NCBI GenBank assembly: GCA_934045905.1
Contig: OW203762.1
Span: 16,214,345-16,278,344, forward strand
Source of the DNA: Leuctra nigra
Taxonomy: Eukaryota; Arthropoda; Insecta; Plecoptera; Leuctridae
Length of the DNA: 64,000 nucleotides
Reading direction: 5' to 3'
Shown: positions 1 to 12,781 of the stretch, piece after piece
Position numbering within the stretch: position 1 is the first letter of the stretch
Layout of the letters: every line of letters begins with the position of its first letter
Made by a program: the position numbers and the translations under genes
The notes under the pieces: model-generated
Seen by the model: the letters and a program-made list of their open reading frames with translations, nothing else
What the model was told of the DNA's origin: nothing
The model's database searches: none

Positions 1-1120
1 TAAAATACACATCGAGGAAAACGCTTCTGATGCAACTTTTATTTTACCCTTGTCGACTATTAAAATTATGCTGTCTTTATTTTCTATGTAGATACCTATA
101 GTAATTGATAAAAGAGTATGCAATGGCATTGTTTTGTGTTGTTTATTGCATCGAATGTATTATTAAATTCCTCAAACAGAAAGTCATGCATGACTTTAAT
201 TATTATGAGAGAGACTTTGCTTTGTAAAGGAAGAGAACAGAAAATAAATAACAGAGCTTGGATCGACTGAGACAATTGAAGAGTAATATCATTGAATGTA
301 CCGGAAGTTATCTTGAAAACATTAGTTACATCTCAGGAAACTACGATTTGTTGCATAGTTTTATCAAAATTAACACGACGACATATTATCAGTTGTACTG
401 ATGTGGAAGATATTCCATTCTATCCTGTCCCAGAACCCAGTTATTGACATTCTAAGTACATATATGTTACAATTATCGCATCAGTACCATGATCTTGGTA
501 GTATGCCTACGTACGATCGGTACGAAGCATGTGGTTTTATCAGGGGTCAAGTTTGATTTAAACTTTACTCCCCCTCCCCCCCCCCCCCCCACGTGGCTCT
601 CTAATTTTAATTGCTCACTTTTCAACAGCAAGCATTATTAGTACTCTTTGCACGAAACAGATACAAGAAGTATCAAATATCAATTATAAACAATAATATT
701 TTATATTACATGGTTTCTGCGGTAATGGCTCCTTGTTCTTTCCGATGGAATGCCGGCCCAGTGGGCAGTGGGTTGACGACGACGTTTCAACTGGATTCGT
801 CCAGTCATCATCAGGTCTCGAAGAGTGTGTCGGCTCCCAGAATTTAATTATATTTTAGTCGAAAAGTCGAGATTCGAAACAAATATTGTCTTCATAAGTT
901 GGTATCGTTCTAGGGTCAACTAAAATAGATATGTAAAATTTTTGTCAACACTTTCATAATGAGACGGGTTCAAAGCTATGATGATATTTAGAAACTATAA
1001 TTTTAAATGTTTACCTTCGAGTGCCGTGTAGGTAGAGAAACTAAAAAGTACGAAACCGTCGTCCAAAATGTTTGATAATCCTGATGGCTGATAATCATCG
1101 TATTCTTGTCTCTCCTCCAG
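1..1120 (+). other. Upstream intron of the Side-family gene, 3' part
   Basis: The first visible exon begins with a splice acceptor (tctcctccag, ending at 1120) in phase 1, so the sequence before it is read as the end of an intron whose 5' exon is outside the window. It is AT-rich and has no convincing coding segment. It holds a C-run near 573-590 and a minus-strand hammerhead-like motif at 781-814, listed separately. Confidence 0.65.
781..814 (-). ncRNA. Hammerhead-ribozyme-like motif (Penelope type)
   Basis: Read on the minus strand, a CTGATGA box is followed by a stem of ACTGGA/TCCAGT with loop CGAA, then TGAAAC and GTC. This is the CUGANGA - stem II - GAAAC - GUC core order of the short hammerhead motifs known from Penelope-like retroelements. 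No reverse transcriptase is recognisable next to it, so it is probably a fragment. Stems I and III are weak, so self-cleavage is uncertain. Confidence 0.45.
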
Positions 1121-1321
1121 GGAAGCCCACTCCGACTGTGTCCTGGTTCGTGAACGACAAGCTGAAGGAGGGCCTCCTGGAGGGCGGCCACCACGTGGTC
1201 GTCAACCGCCTGGAGGTGCCGCGAGTGCATCGCAAGCTCCTCAACACCACGTACAAGTGCCAAGCGAGCAACACCAAGCTCATCTTGCCGGCGGAGAGAA
1301 CTGTGCGGCTGGAGCTCTATC
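1121..1321 (+). CDS. side-like: Side-family gene, visible exon 1 (second half of Ig2)
   Basis: The exon runs from acceptor AG at 1119-1120 to donor GTGAGT at 1322 and is phase 1 at both ends (201 nt). The translation starts GKPTPTVSWFVND and ends near NTTYKCQASN and RLELY. The Trp and the second cysteine of an Ig domain are present, but the first cysteine must lie in the preceding exon upstream of the window. GKP-P-V-WW followed by a CQASN box is typical of the second Ig domain of Sidestep proteins, which are membrane ligands for Beaten-path receptors in motor axon guidance. NTT is a possible N-glycosylation site. The family is clear; which Side paralogue this is cannot be decided. Confidence 0.87.
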
Positions 1322-1602
1322 GTGAGTAGTTCACTAAGTAGCTGTGTCTGTAATCAACATTCTTGCTCGCGGAAGTATTAACCTTCGATTTCTTTGGCGC
1401 TACTGTCTGACATTCCCAGCAATATCCGTATCGAATTGAAATTGTATCAGAGGTAATAAAAAAGGATTGAAAAGTCACAGCGTAGTCATTTTGTTAAAAT
1501 AACAGTGTTTTAAAACTGTGCCTATATATTAACATATATTTTTTTATAGTTTGAAACATGTATCCAATCAATAACATATGAAAAAATATGTGTATTATAT
1601 AA

Positions 1603-2400
1603 CTAGGAAAACGCTCAGTGTAACGCGTTGGTGAGCAAGCACGGGGACGTGCAAATTCTCGAACCGGAAATGCGTACACAAGCACAGAAAACATATACAT
1701 CCATATTGAATTGAAATATGATCACTCAATCAACACAACATATTATGCTTTTCATTGAAACTTGAAAATAACATCTAAGCATCCTGGTAAATATAGCAAA
1801 TCAGATGCAATTCAATTGGCACTGGAAAACATTCATTTTGATACTTCATTACTGACAGATATTAAAAATGTTAATAAGTTCATACGTTCTTAACTGATTG
1901 GGATGAAATTTGTAAAATAAGAGACAATGTTGGTCTTAATGATCATGCAAAATATGAGTTCTGAATTATGGAAGACCGTTTTCATTTTTCAGCCCATCAG
2001 GAGATATTTATTTAAATTTTAACCAATGAATGGATTTCAAAAAAATTATGGTCTGCAAACAGAGAAGGTTGGTTTTACATGTGTGCAAAATTTCAGCTTG
2101 ATCAAAGAAAAACTTTGACTTGTATAGCCAAAATATGAATTTGATCAGATTTATCGAAGACCATTTTCATTTTTCAACCTATCAGGAGATGTTTATTTCA
2201 ATTTTAACCAATGAATGGATTTAAAAAAAATGTGGGCCTGCAAAGAGAAAAGGTTGTCTTTACATGTGTGCAAAATTTCAGATCGATCGAAGAAAAACTC
2301 TGACCTGTACAGCCTCACCAAACAGAAAAAAAACAAAAAAACAAACAAAACAGAGGTCCGTGCCAAATGAGCCGAAAGGAGACGCTCGCTTCGCTCGCTC
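1603..2400 (-). mobile_element. Helentron/HINE-like non-autonomous element, copy 1
   Basis: On the minus strand it starts GAGCGAGCGAAGCGAGCG at 2400 and ends with the hairpin AACGC...GCGTT followed by CCTAG at 1603. The flanking bases are T on both sides when read in element orientation. A GCTCGC-like box (here TGCTCACC) lies just inside the 3' hairpin and corresponds to the 5' GAGCGAGC, the asymmetric inverted repeats expected of Helentron-type rolling-circle elements. An A-rich run and an AGAGGTCCGTGCC block precede the 5' end, as in the other copies. Confidence 0.65.
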
Positions 2401-5400
2401 AATTATAATGATTGTTGTGACTTGGTCAATTATTGTCATCAAAACATCATCATCAAGACGCTGACCAGCTGGGAACTTTTTAATGTGGTAGAAGACGTTG
2501 AGTCCCTAGGTGCCATATCAGGGCATTAGGGGATAAATCCAATGAAAGAAAATGGATCTTCTACCCCAAAAAAACTTTTTATTTAATCAATTAAAGACTT
2601 CATACTCGGTGGGTCAATTTACTTACACTTATTAAATGCTGTGTAACAAAAGTATGCTGGATCAGAATTCAATGAAATTGAGTCTGTGGCTTGCCGTGAA
2701 TATAGGTTGATAACGCTCAAATATGCCAAATGAGGAAAATTAGTGCGTCAAAATAGAACCTAGGAGTAGACGGGTGTTCTGTCCATGAACTTCAGGGTCT
2801 TCTTCCACCACCTCCAAAAATAAAAAGTAATTTACAAATGTTTAAGTAAACTCCATAAAATGCGTAAATATTGAAAAAGACGAGTAGCAGGTACTCAACA
2901 CGGAAAGATCTAGGCTCAAGCATAAGAAACATAAGCCGTATGCGTAATGAAATACTAAAGCGTGATGAAAATGAATGTTTCAGAGATTGTATTTGCATTC
3001 TCAAGTCAACACTTTCTTGTGAAGTTCCGTCAGATTTCCATGTGACTAAAGAAGAAGTGTTCGGATTTGAGAGAAAGTGTTGCATATTTCATCTTAGCCT
3101 TGTTTAGAAGAGTAGCTGCATAATTTATCCTGACGTTTTCTCGAATCACGCCGGCTCAGTCGAGATCGCTGTCTTCAGTCACGCTGATATCAACAAGAGA
3201 CTTAAATATGCTCTTATATTTTAGTGATTAACCCTTTTCTTTGTTGGTCGAGAATGTCTGTTTAGAATACTCTCATACAGCTAATGCACATTGACGTTAT
3301 TCTCTAAGATGTTATTTTCGGATATGAGCTTTCTAACAGCTGGATTGTGTTTCGAGAGAACTGAGTTCGATTCCATCTGACAATTATCCAATTTTCAGTC
3401 TCAGCACCGAAGTAGTTATTTTAAAAGTATATTTTCTCTTTTGTCTTTCTAGTCGAAGTTCTTGGAACTAGAAACAAAATAGTAGCCGATTTATTGTTGT
3501 TAGGTAAATAGAAGTAGACATTATCTGCCAAACATTAGAAGTTGACATCAGAAAGAAACAGATACAAATACAATCGCGTGAGACATAATTTTGGTCATAA
3601 TTTCATAATACAGCATAATTTCATAATCGCTGTTCATATGAATGTAAACATTTTATAATTAATAATATTATTAATATTTATAGGTGAGAAATGAAAAGAT
3701 GTTAAGTTTAGTAAATAAGGCGTACTCAAACTAAAGTTTCTACTAACGAAACTTGTATTAGATCTATTTATATATTAGTGTTTTATTGTAATTTTGACCA
3801 CGTTCGGGTTCAATGTTTGCTACGCCAAATTAGATAGTGAAATGTTACAAAAGCTAAAAAAAATATATACAGTATTGAAAAATCTATGTAACTATGTTCG
3901 TATTGACATTTATTCAATAAGAGTTCATTTTTCTGAGATAAACTCTAGACGTAACCACTTTCTGAAATCATTGTGAGCCAGTGCAGATATTCTGCGAGAT
4001 CTTTTATTAGGGGCATCTTATTTAAATTCAAGAAGAGTATGTATTTTCTACTTAGCATAGAGTAATCTAATAAATATGAGAATAATATGATTTCTTTCAT
4101 TTTTATTTTTTCTTATTAAACAATTGATATTCACTCTCAATGATATGTTTGTCTGAGATAGATCTAGGACGAAGACAATGTTAAGACGTGCTATCAAGGA
4201 GATGGAGTATATTTCTCAAGTATTCTGATATTTGCGAAGAATATTTTTTATCTGATTTAACTTCTAAAAAGAGCATCCGTTGTTTCAACTTATTTCCGAA
4301 CTATCAGCTATTGTTGGTGGAGGTGCCGGTTTCCTCGACGCAGCCCGCATTACATAATGTGTGTTGAGGACTGCGTTCAGGGGCGCAATACATTTCAATA
4401 TCATGCCACATGATTGCATAGATTCACTTTTATATTGTTCTTTTGTAGGTAAAGGTCAGTAAAATAAGTATGCTAATAACGTAAATTAGAACATTACTGA
4501 ATTTGCTATTTTAAACATTTTCAAACATATAATCTAAAATCAACACACTTAATTTACTAACTTTATTCACCAATTATATCTTCGTTTAAAAATCTCTGAC
4601 ATAAAATTGTTTGCAAATTCTTACATAAATAAGCCAATAAATGTGAAAAAAAATTCAAATTTTCCTGACAAAACAAAAAACGTGCTTTTCTCAAGTATTT
4701 CTGGACGAATATAATAAAAATAAAAGTGTTGAATTCGCGAAAATCATCTCGCCTTAATTTCCCAAGAGTGCTTTCCTGTAAGTTGTCATCCTAATTATCT
4801 CGAGCAATTCAGCATATATTCAAAACAAAAAAACCCATTCCATTACAATCCATTCTGTAACAATGTAACTACAATAAATATCATCGCGTCCACAAAGCAA
4901 TCGCTACCTGCAACTCAATATGAAGTTGCGAAGAGCTTTGGCAACCGCATCGTGATTGAATGGCAACGACTCCGGGTGATTTAGCTCCTGTTGTGTTTGC
5001 ACCAGCAGTCATTGCGACCGCAGTGCACCATGCAGTTGCAGTGCAGGATGCAGCAAGGAAGTCGAACGGATGGATTACCCTTAAGGGAGTCGAACTCGAT
5101 CGGCATTAACATGGTGAATCGAGTTCTAGCTACTGAATTATGCAGTTTAAGGGGCAATTGGCACACGCGATCTTAGCTGCTACTTTGTCTTAATTATTAT
5201 ACCGTTGAGATTCCTTCAGTTAATTTTGCTATATTATTTTAGTTCGTTTAAACTTTTTATTTCAAATTCTATTAAATTATAAAAAATACACATTCCTTTT
5301 CTGATCTTTCAGAAATGCTTAATTAAAACTTCTACTATATAAATAGCAGGTAATTATAGGAAAATGTTGTGACAGCATCACATCAGGGCATGCAGCATAT

Positions 5401-5439
5401 AGTGTGTACACTACAGACATTTAGTTATTTCAATTATAA

Positions 5440-5470
5440 CAGGGGTCGGCAACCTTTTCTGGTCAAATTT
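5440..5470 (+). mobile_element. hAT-like terminal sequence
   Basis: CAGGGGTCGGCAACC followed by TTTT matches the terminal inverted repeat style of many hAT transposons. I did not find the opposite terminus nearby. This is probably one end of a decayed copy. Confidence 0.35.
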
Positions 5471-8400
5471 CCCAAAAAATAACAAAATAGATAATAATGG
5501 GACCGTAGTAGAGGCAACCAAAATAAAACACTGAACACAATAAATTACATGACTAGTTTATTTAAATATTTTTACAACCCCCCCCCCCCCCCTACAGTTG
5601 TTGCCCCGCGGGGAGTTCTTTTTAGAATTTCAACAACTTAAAAGTGTTTCAAGGTCTCTAAAATGAACAAACTGTATCAAATAACCTTCCAATTGTTGTC
5701 CCGCAGGGTAAAAAAAAAAAAATCAGTAGAATTCGTAAAAATTCAATGACGCAAATAAACATTAAGAACTTTTACGACATCCAAATTATTTGTAATTTTA
5801 TATTTGGTCTGAAAGCTTCATGTCATTCAAATAGCTGAATAAAACGTATATATACCCAAGAAACTCAGTATTTCTTTTTATGAATATTCTATCTAAGCTA
5901 TAAGCTTCAGTCTGTTTCTGCCACCCACAAATACAACACCAGGACAGCTCAGCTTCGAATACCAACCATCGGACATCTAAAGCTGGATTGAATTCTCCTT
6001 GCAGGTCCCAGAATTTGCAATGTATCTAACCCCCCCAGTTACAAGATTTTCAAAGAAATATACAAGAACTCTATTAAATCTTCAGCATCAAAAGTATATT
6101 CTTGTCTTCCTATATTGATGTAAAAGTTTGTATCGTATATGATTTCTTTAAATATCTTTAGTTAGATGTAAGAAATCTCACCATTGTAAAATTAAATACG
6201 ACAAAAAATATTCAGTCCACATACAGTCCACTTTCCACATAGAGTTGTTTAATGAAATGAGTGGGTGACTAAATGTCAAGTTTTATCAGGATGTGAATCA
6301 TATGTATATATTTATAAATGTACACAACAACACGTGCCAGTAACGTGATGATTGCCCGAACATTTAGAAACTCATCTCACAAAGTTGAGCTTTGGATTGA
6401 AAGAGGGTGAATAAAATTGCTCGAATCACCTGAGGTGCGATCACCTGAGCCAAGGTATGATTGAAACAGGACTAGTATTATCTTTGCCATTTTCATCTCG
6501 CCCGCTTTTCATTTCGAGTTTATAATACATGTGAACTTCGCCCCTAGGCACATTTAAATATCGTACTGGGTTTAATATTATGTTAGCGTTCAGTCAGGTG
6601 AGATAACAAGAACTATGGAAAAGGCCAGGTAAATTGAAAAACAAGAAGAAGGAAATGTGGTTGAAAGCAAGAGTAGACCTATTTGATTAGGGTTGTTATT
6701 ATGGGAATGGAAAGGACGAATTTGTGAAGTTGTCGAGGTGAGCTTTTCGAAACAAAACGTTGTAGAGAGCTTTCCGGTACTCGTGCGGCAGTTTCTCTGT
6801 TTGCTCTTTTGTAGGCGCCGATCCTAATTGAAATTTTGAGTAGGTATACCAATGTCGTTCTAGAGGAGAACTTTATAGTTTTGAGAAAATTCTACTGATT
6901 GGTTCCGAAGTGGAAAATGAAAATGAAATGATTTTCTACCAAAGTAGACATTTTGCATTGTCATTTGAACCAATATTTGTCAATTTGTCAACTTGTGTGG
7001 GTGTTTTATGGTTGGTACGAAAATATTATAATGACATATAAGGAGAATATTTACATCACAATCGGAATAAGGTAACTTCTGCGAGGTGTAAGAAGTTCTA
7101 AGAAACCTTGAACCACACTAAAATCTAAGTTGTTCAGTGGATTGCAATGAAAATGCTCATAAAGCTCAACCTACTGGCATGCTAATTAGGTTTATTATTT
7201 ACAGAGAACTGTATTAGACAATTATGTAAAATTTCATACTTTTTCTTGTGAAAAAGTACTTTATAGTAATTCCTGTAAACGTGATGTCTAAACGTCACAT
7301 TCACACTTGCGACTAGCATGATTATGCAGACATTTGACTTTCAGCCGTCAAGCTGAAGGAATTAAACATGTTCGTGAATGCATGCCAATATAATATCAAG
7401 AACCATATTTTCTATGAAATGTCATCGATTTGTTAATTTGATAAATCTACTGGATTAACGGATCACCAATAGCAGCGTCAGTCCACCGTTGTATTGAATT
7501 CAATACTTTCAGATGGCTTATTTTTTAAATGTGTTATTTTGAATGTGCTCCGGATTATCTCTTTCATAGAAATGTGTGAGCTCTGTTCGTCAAATCAAAG
7601 CGATTACCTAATCACCAGTACCTGTACAGGATACACACACTCCGTAGATAAACCGTTACTGTTTGTTTTTGTTGGGCGCCATAGGAAATCAATGTGGAAA
7701 GCTCTCATTTTCATTATAGGGGCTATCAATACGAAAAAAACATAATATTTTAATCATTGACACTTTTGGAACTTTGCTTATGTTTAATCCTAAACCGACA
7801 TTATTCCTTTAAATTGGAAGAAATGTAATATTTCACATGTTATTATTGAATTTTTAATGTATACATATATGTAAAATTTGTATTTAGTCTTGTTCTATGC
7901 CAATTTGTCAAATAAATTAAATTTATAATGAAAGTGAAATTGAAAATATTGAAGTTTCGTAACATATGGACTTTACCATCGTGTGAAGACTTCTAAACCA
8001 CTATTTTACATTTCGTTCGAGCTGCTCGTATGAAAATGTTACTTCACATCAAACGAACTTGCAGCCGTGGATAAATGGTTTTCATAAAGTGAAAATTATG
8101 TCACACGGAATACTAACTACCTCGAACGAACTTGAAAACTCTGAGTAGTAAACCCAGGTTTTGCGGACAACCTAATCATCTTCTTCGACAAATAAATACA
8201 AATTATTTTGTCTCTAACCGCCCAATACATATTTCAACACCTACGAAGAAATATTGTTTTTGAAAGACAAAGAGTTGGAAAATAAAAGTGCAGTCGATTG
8301 AACCGAGAACCTCGCCCTCCGGGGTGAATGACCTCTGAATGATCTATTCTGACAGACATTAATCACACATTACCGCCAAGGATCAGAGATTATCGAATGA

Positions 8401-8984
8401 TTGAGGCCTGGGAGAGGGGGTATTTATGACTCAACCTAGCATTAACTCATTATGACACAATGACAGTTGATTATGACCCAGTGTAATGGAGAATATCTTC
8501 TTAATACTCTGAACTTTGCTTCTCTGACCCGAAGTTACCTCTGCAAGTATCGGTCTATGAGTGATTGATAGAGAAATATTCACTGAGCTTGTTGCGTTGT
8601 TTGATATTTTATTTTTTGTTGTAGGCAAAGACAAAATAAAATGAAATAATGTAAAATAAAATGTGAAGTGAAATAAATAAAGTAGCAAGTAAAATAAAGT
8701 AGCTAAGCTTCCAGGTATTATAAAATTATAACTTTATACTCAAAGTGATTCGTGAAAACATTTTGTCTCTATGAATAAGTAATGCTACCGCTAACATATT
8801 CAAATTATTAATAGTTGTCATCCTTGGTTTCCGTTGGTCTGGCGTAATTTATTTACGTTCTTGAAAATGGAATGCAATGTTAACTGCACTAGGCTAGGCT
8901 AAAGTATAATAACTTAATGTGCTCACATGTGAATTACTGAAAATTTGGATTAAAAACACTAAACAAACTTTGAGCTTTGTCTAA

Positions 8985-9200
8985 ATATTTTCGAAATCAA
9001 AGATGGTCCCAATAACCATGCAAAATTTTAGTTGATCGGTCAAACTGTTCCATTTTTTAATTTTCAACCAATCACAGAATTCCGTTTAAATAACTATTCT
9101 TGTGACCGCTCACATGACATAAGTGTGTGTGTAAAATTTCAGATCGATTGGTTGAACGGTGTTACCTAGGCGTTGCAGTCAAAACACATTGACTAGTGTA
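8985..9200 (-). mobile_element. Decayed interior of Helentron-like element
   Basis: Blocks such as AACCATGCAAAATTTTAGTTGATCGG, shortened here to CCATGCAAAATTTTAGTTGA, and AAAATTTCAGATCGATTGG are shared with the interiors of the copies at 15993, 25459 and 61267. The termini are missing. Confidence 0.45.
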
Positions 9201-9961
9201 ACAATTGACTATCCATATCATTGCACGTACCTGGAAACTGGCTTCACCTTTAAGATGTACAATAAGATCTCTCAGTTTCCGGTCGAGCGATCTACCCACT
9301 GATTTATTCCGACAGACATTAATCTCGACTTCCGCGATCTCTGAGGAGAATGTTACGAGAAATGATCGCTCAGCTCTGAAACCAACAGCTTACCTCATAA
9401 ACAAGACTCAGTGTTCATTTGAAACCACGAGGGTTGAATGGATATGGTTGAGTGATGCATGAAAATGCCGATCAAGTTTGACAGTTCATATTTAAATGCA
9501 CTTATAACGTTACTATGTTTATTTGGAATGATTGTATTTTAACATACGTAATTAATAAAAAAAATTGAACCGTATAATTAACGATTTTAATGTTCTTTGC
9601 AAATTACCAAAGTTTATTTCAAAGCCACATCATGACAAGGACTAAGCTAACATTCATGATCAATTTATATATAATACTAAAATTGAAGAAATTCAACATT
9701 ATGGGGAAATAGTAAATTTCCTACAAAAACTCAGTCCGTGCAAATCTTTTCAATTTGCAGTTGGTATTAAATAAAAATTGCTAAGCATATTGGTTCACCA
9801 TTCTTCCGGATTTTTTTTTATACAACTTGGCGCTGCAATGTTCTTAAACTGGGGTTTCTGAAATATCTACCTGTAGCTTCAGTACTAAAAGATAAGATAC
9901 ACGAAGTGAAAAATAGTCGGGGCTCGAAATCGGACGTCTGCTTTTCCGGGCGAAAGCTCTA

Positions 9962-11084
9962 TCCCAGAAAAAACACTCCGTGTAAAAATACCAGCCAAGT
10001 CTCTTTAACTATAAAAAAATAGAAGAAATCTAAAAATTCAGCACTGAAAAGGAGTGATATCAAAAAAGGAGCCAAGTCAACGAATTTTCCAAATTTTAAT
10101 CGTACCATTGAAATAAAAATATCAACCCCCGAGAAATACTTAAAAAAAGGACTTGGCGCATCGTTTTTTTAAAGACACTTTTCTATCCTAAAAGTATAGG
10201 AAGAACTCTACAAGTATATTTTCCTGAGTATATCACATTCATTATCGACGAATCATACTACGTTTTAATATAACTAGTACTCTTACCTACTGGCAGTTTT
10301 GGTATTTTGTCAATATTCAGAGGAAATAAACGGATAAACGAATAACGAATAAACGGAAGCGGCCTAGTCTATTCGTTATTGCCACTATTTCTAGGGTCAT
10401 ATTAATCAATCATACTTCTCAATATCGTGACTGAGGGAAATAGCGAAAGCGCTCATTACAAGAAGGCCGTCAATGAGATTTGTATAAGTGACTAGTGCAC
10501 TGAGCCATGCTGCTCAAATAATTACTGACTAGATTTTTATCTAAAGTAATACGTTATGTAATTTATGAATTTTTTTGGTATAAAATGTTAATTAATAGCA
10601 ATTAATTACACGGCGAGAAGGTTCAAAGTATAATGCTGTAGTAGGTATGTTGATGTACCCACAAAACTATAGGTACCTACCAATCACAAACACAACTGTT
10701 CTGTATTTATTGCTTGTAAGACAATGCTATGTTTCTTTGCGTACTTATATTTAAATTTAAAATATTTTACAGAATGTTCAATATTTAATTTGAAAGTTTT
10801 GTCCCAATTTTTCTAGGCATTTCTGAACTACGTAGTATGTGAGTGGCATAAGCTTAAGAATAGAAAAATGTCCTTAAAAAAACGATGCGCCAAGTCCTTC
10901 TTTTAAGTATTTCTCGGGGGTTGATATTTTTATTTCAATGGTACGATTAAAATTTGGAAAATTCGTTGACTTGGCTCCTTTTTTGATATCACTCCTTTTC
11001 AGTGCTGAATTTTTAGATTTCTTCTATTTTTTTATAGTTAAAGAGACTTGGCTGGTATTTTTACACGGAGTGTTTTTTCTGGGA
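9962..11084. mobile_element. TA-flanked foldback element (Tc1/mariner-type MITE)
   Basis: Arms of roughly 230 bp at 9962-10195 and 10855-11084 are near-perfect reverse complements. The outer end is TCCCAGAAAAAACACTCCG. The flanks are TA on both sides (9960-9961 and 11085-11086), as expected of a TA target duplication. The middle (10200-10850) has no long open frame. A decayed relative lies at 17631-17735. Confidence 0.75.
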
Positions 11085-11821
11085 TATCACTTCTTTTGTT
11101 AGTTTATTCATACAGCTTGTAGCACATGTCCGAGCAGGGACTAATTTCTTTAAAAAAATACGCCTCAACCGATTTGGTTACTATGAAAAGTTGCGTTTGG
11201 TATAAGATGAAAATGATTATCCAAGAAGAATAGCTTAAGTTTCGTTATAATCGATCCAGCCGTTTTCGATACATGACGTCACTTCCGGTTTAGAAAATAA
11301 GAAAATAATATTTTTTTATTGATACTTCATATAGATGACCATCTAAATCGAATGGCGCTAATTTCGTTCTAATCGGTCCAGACGTTTTTGAGTTATGACG
11401 TCACTTCCGGTTTAAAAATGGCGGCACAAAAAATCACAAGAGGCAAGGTATCATCAGACGCCAAAAGTGCATATGTGGTAAAAGTTTCAGGTCGATCGGT
11501 TTAGCCGTTTAGGCTGTGGCGCTGTCAACAGGGTTTCCTGATATCATCAGAATCATCTTCAGAATCAGAAAGTGGTGTAATTTCACTGTTTTCTCGGTCC
11601 TCTAGCGCGCAAATGGCATAACCTATTGTTCCCAAATTTGGTATATGTAGTGGGGTGGGCCATAGCTCGAAATTAAGACATTTCACAACAATGTGAGATT
11701 TTCCAATTTTAAGATCCAGTAGGCCGAAAATGCCATGTTGTTGCTTACAGTAAAAGTGTTTGGTCTGCTCCTCAGTTTATTAGGCATTTACGGTATGTTG
11801 AGTGACTGTGAGTGTATAGTA

Positions 11822-11885
11822 CGACTTGGCTGGGTGGAGCGACCGCTCCACTAGATGGCTGGGTGGAGCGACCGCTCCACTAGAT
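11822..11885 (+). repeat. Duplicated perfect hairpin with TAG end
   Basis: GTGGAGCG-AC-CGCTCCAC is a perfect 8-bp hairpin followed at once by TAGAT. It occurs twice in tandem with a spacing of about 28 bp. The same block, preceded by GACTTGGCT, recurs at 53171-53210 and with one mismatch near 53795. It looks like the 3' end of a repeat family of unknown class, possibly rolling-circle. Confidence 0.5.
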
Positions 11886-12078
11886 CATCTGAGCCACAGT
11901 ATAACATTAGACACATTGAATTGTGAAGGAGGAGAATATATTAACGTGAGCGAATGGTCAACATAAACTTCGAACCCAGCCGGTAACAAATTCTACACTT
12001 TAAAATTAGTATCTTTCAACCTACCCGTCTGATGCCAGATCTTAGGAAATGTGTTGACCTTGAACTCTTGTCGTGACA

Positions 12079-12121
12079 CTTGGAAAACGCTCTGTGGAAC
12101 GCGTTGATAAGCGAGGAGTGA
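12079..12121 (-). mobile_element. Degenerate Helentron-like 3' terminus
   Basis: TGGAAAACGCTCTGTGGAAC followed by GCGTTGATAAGCGAGG resembles the reverse complement of the hairpin end found in the intact copies, but the CTAG has decayed. The other end was not identified. Confidence 0.4.
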
Positions 12122-12339
12122 AAACAAATTATTTGCTAGCGATTGAAGTCTTCTTTATCGATACATAATTTTTGACAATTATCATAAAGTTTGAAATATC
12201 AAAAACTAATTTTTTGCCCCAAATTTGTAAAATATGGTATGCATTCATCTGATCTAAATGATCCGATTTTCTTTTGTCTTCTTGTGTTATTATTTCATGA
12301 CGTAATGCCATTGAGCCCAAATGAATGAAAATGCATGGA

Positions 12340-12781
12340 CCTGCCCCCCGACGGCTGCCACCTTAGCGCGGCGGTGGGGTTTGTGTTGGCCAATGATTCA
12401 TTGCAGCTACGCCGGCGAGCATATGCTCATGTGTAAGGGCTGCCCATGCCGGACAGGTCAGTGGTGAGGTCTAGACAAAGAGCAGCCAGGGTCGACCTAT
12501 CCATGCCCTCCCCTGAGTTTGCGGTTCCCTCGGGCCGGCCTTCCCCCTCTCGACGGACTTCCTCCCGAATCGGGTCCCACCGGCTCGAACCCTCCCGCCC
12601 CCCGGTCTGTCCCCATTCTGACCTGGCTTTACCACCAGTGCTGGACTTCCCCGGGCCGGGCCCCTTAGGTCTATCCCTCCCGAAGGCCTCCATTAATATT
12701 CAACAAAGTTAAAACCAAAATCTTAATGTGCGCAAAATGACCTCGCTGTTGACGCGCCATTAAACAACACTAATCTAATCT
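12340..12781 (+). mobile_element. 5'-truncated non-LTR retrotransposon 3' tail
   Basis: A GC-rich 442-bp block is flanked by exact 9-bp duplications ATGCATGGA at 12331-12339 and 12782-12790. It ends in the short repeat CTAATCTAATCT, a typical 3' microsatellite tail of CR1, I or R1 type LINEs. There is no coding remnant long enough to name the clade; open frames on both strands here are by-products of high GC. Confidence 0.7.

Noticed and set aside
3335..3390. Possible SINE B box (GAGTTCGATTCC)
   Set aside because: No A box or family body is next to it; a single 12-base match is not enough.
12427..12712. Two 88-codon open frames on opposite strands
   Set aside because: They lie in the GC-rich retrotransposon tail, start and stop at chance positions and show no domain.
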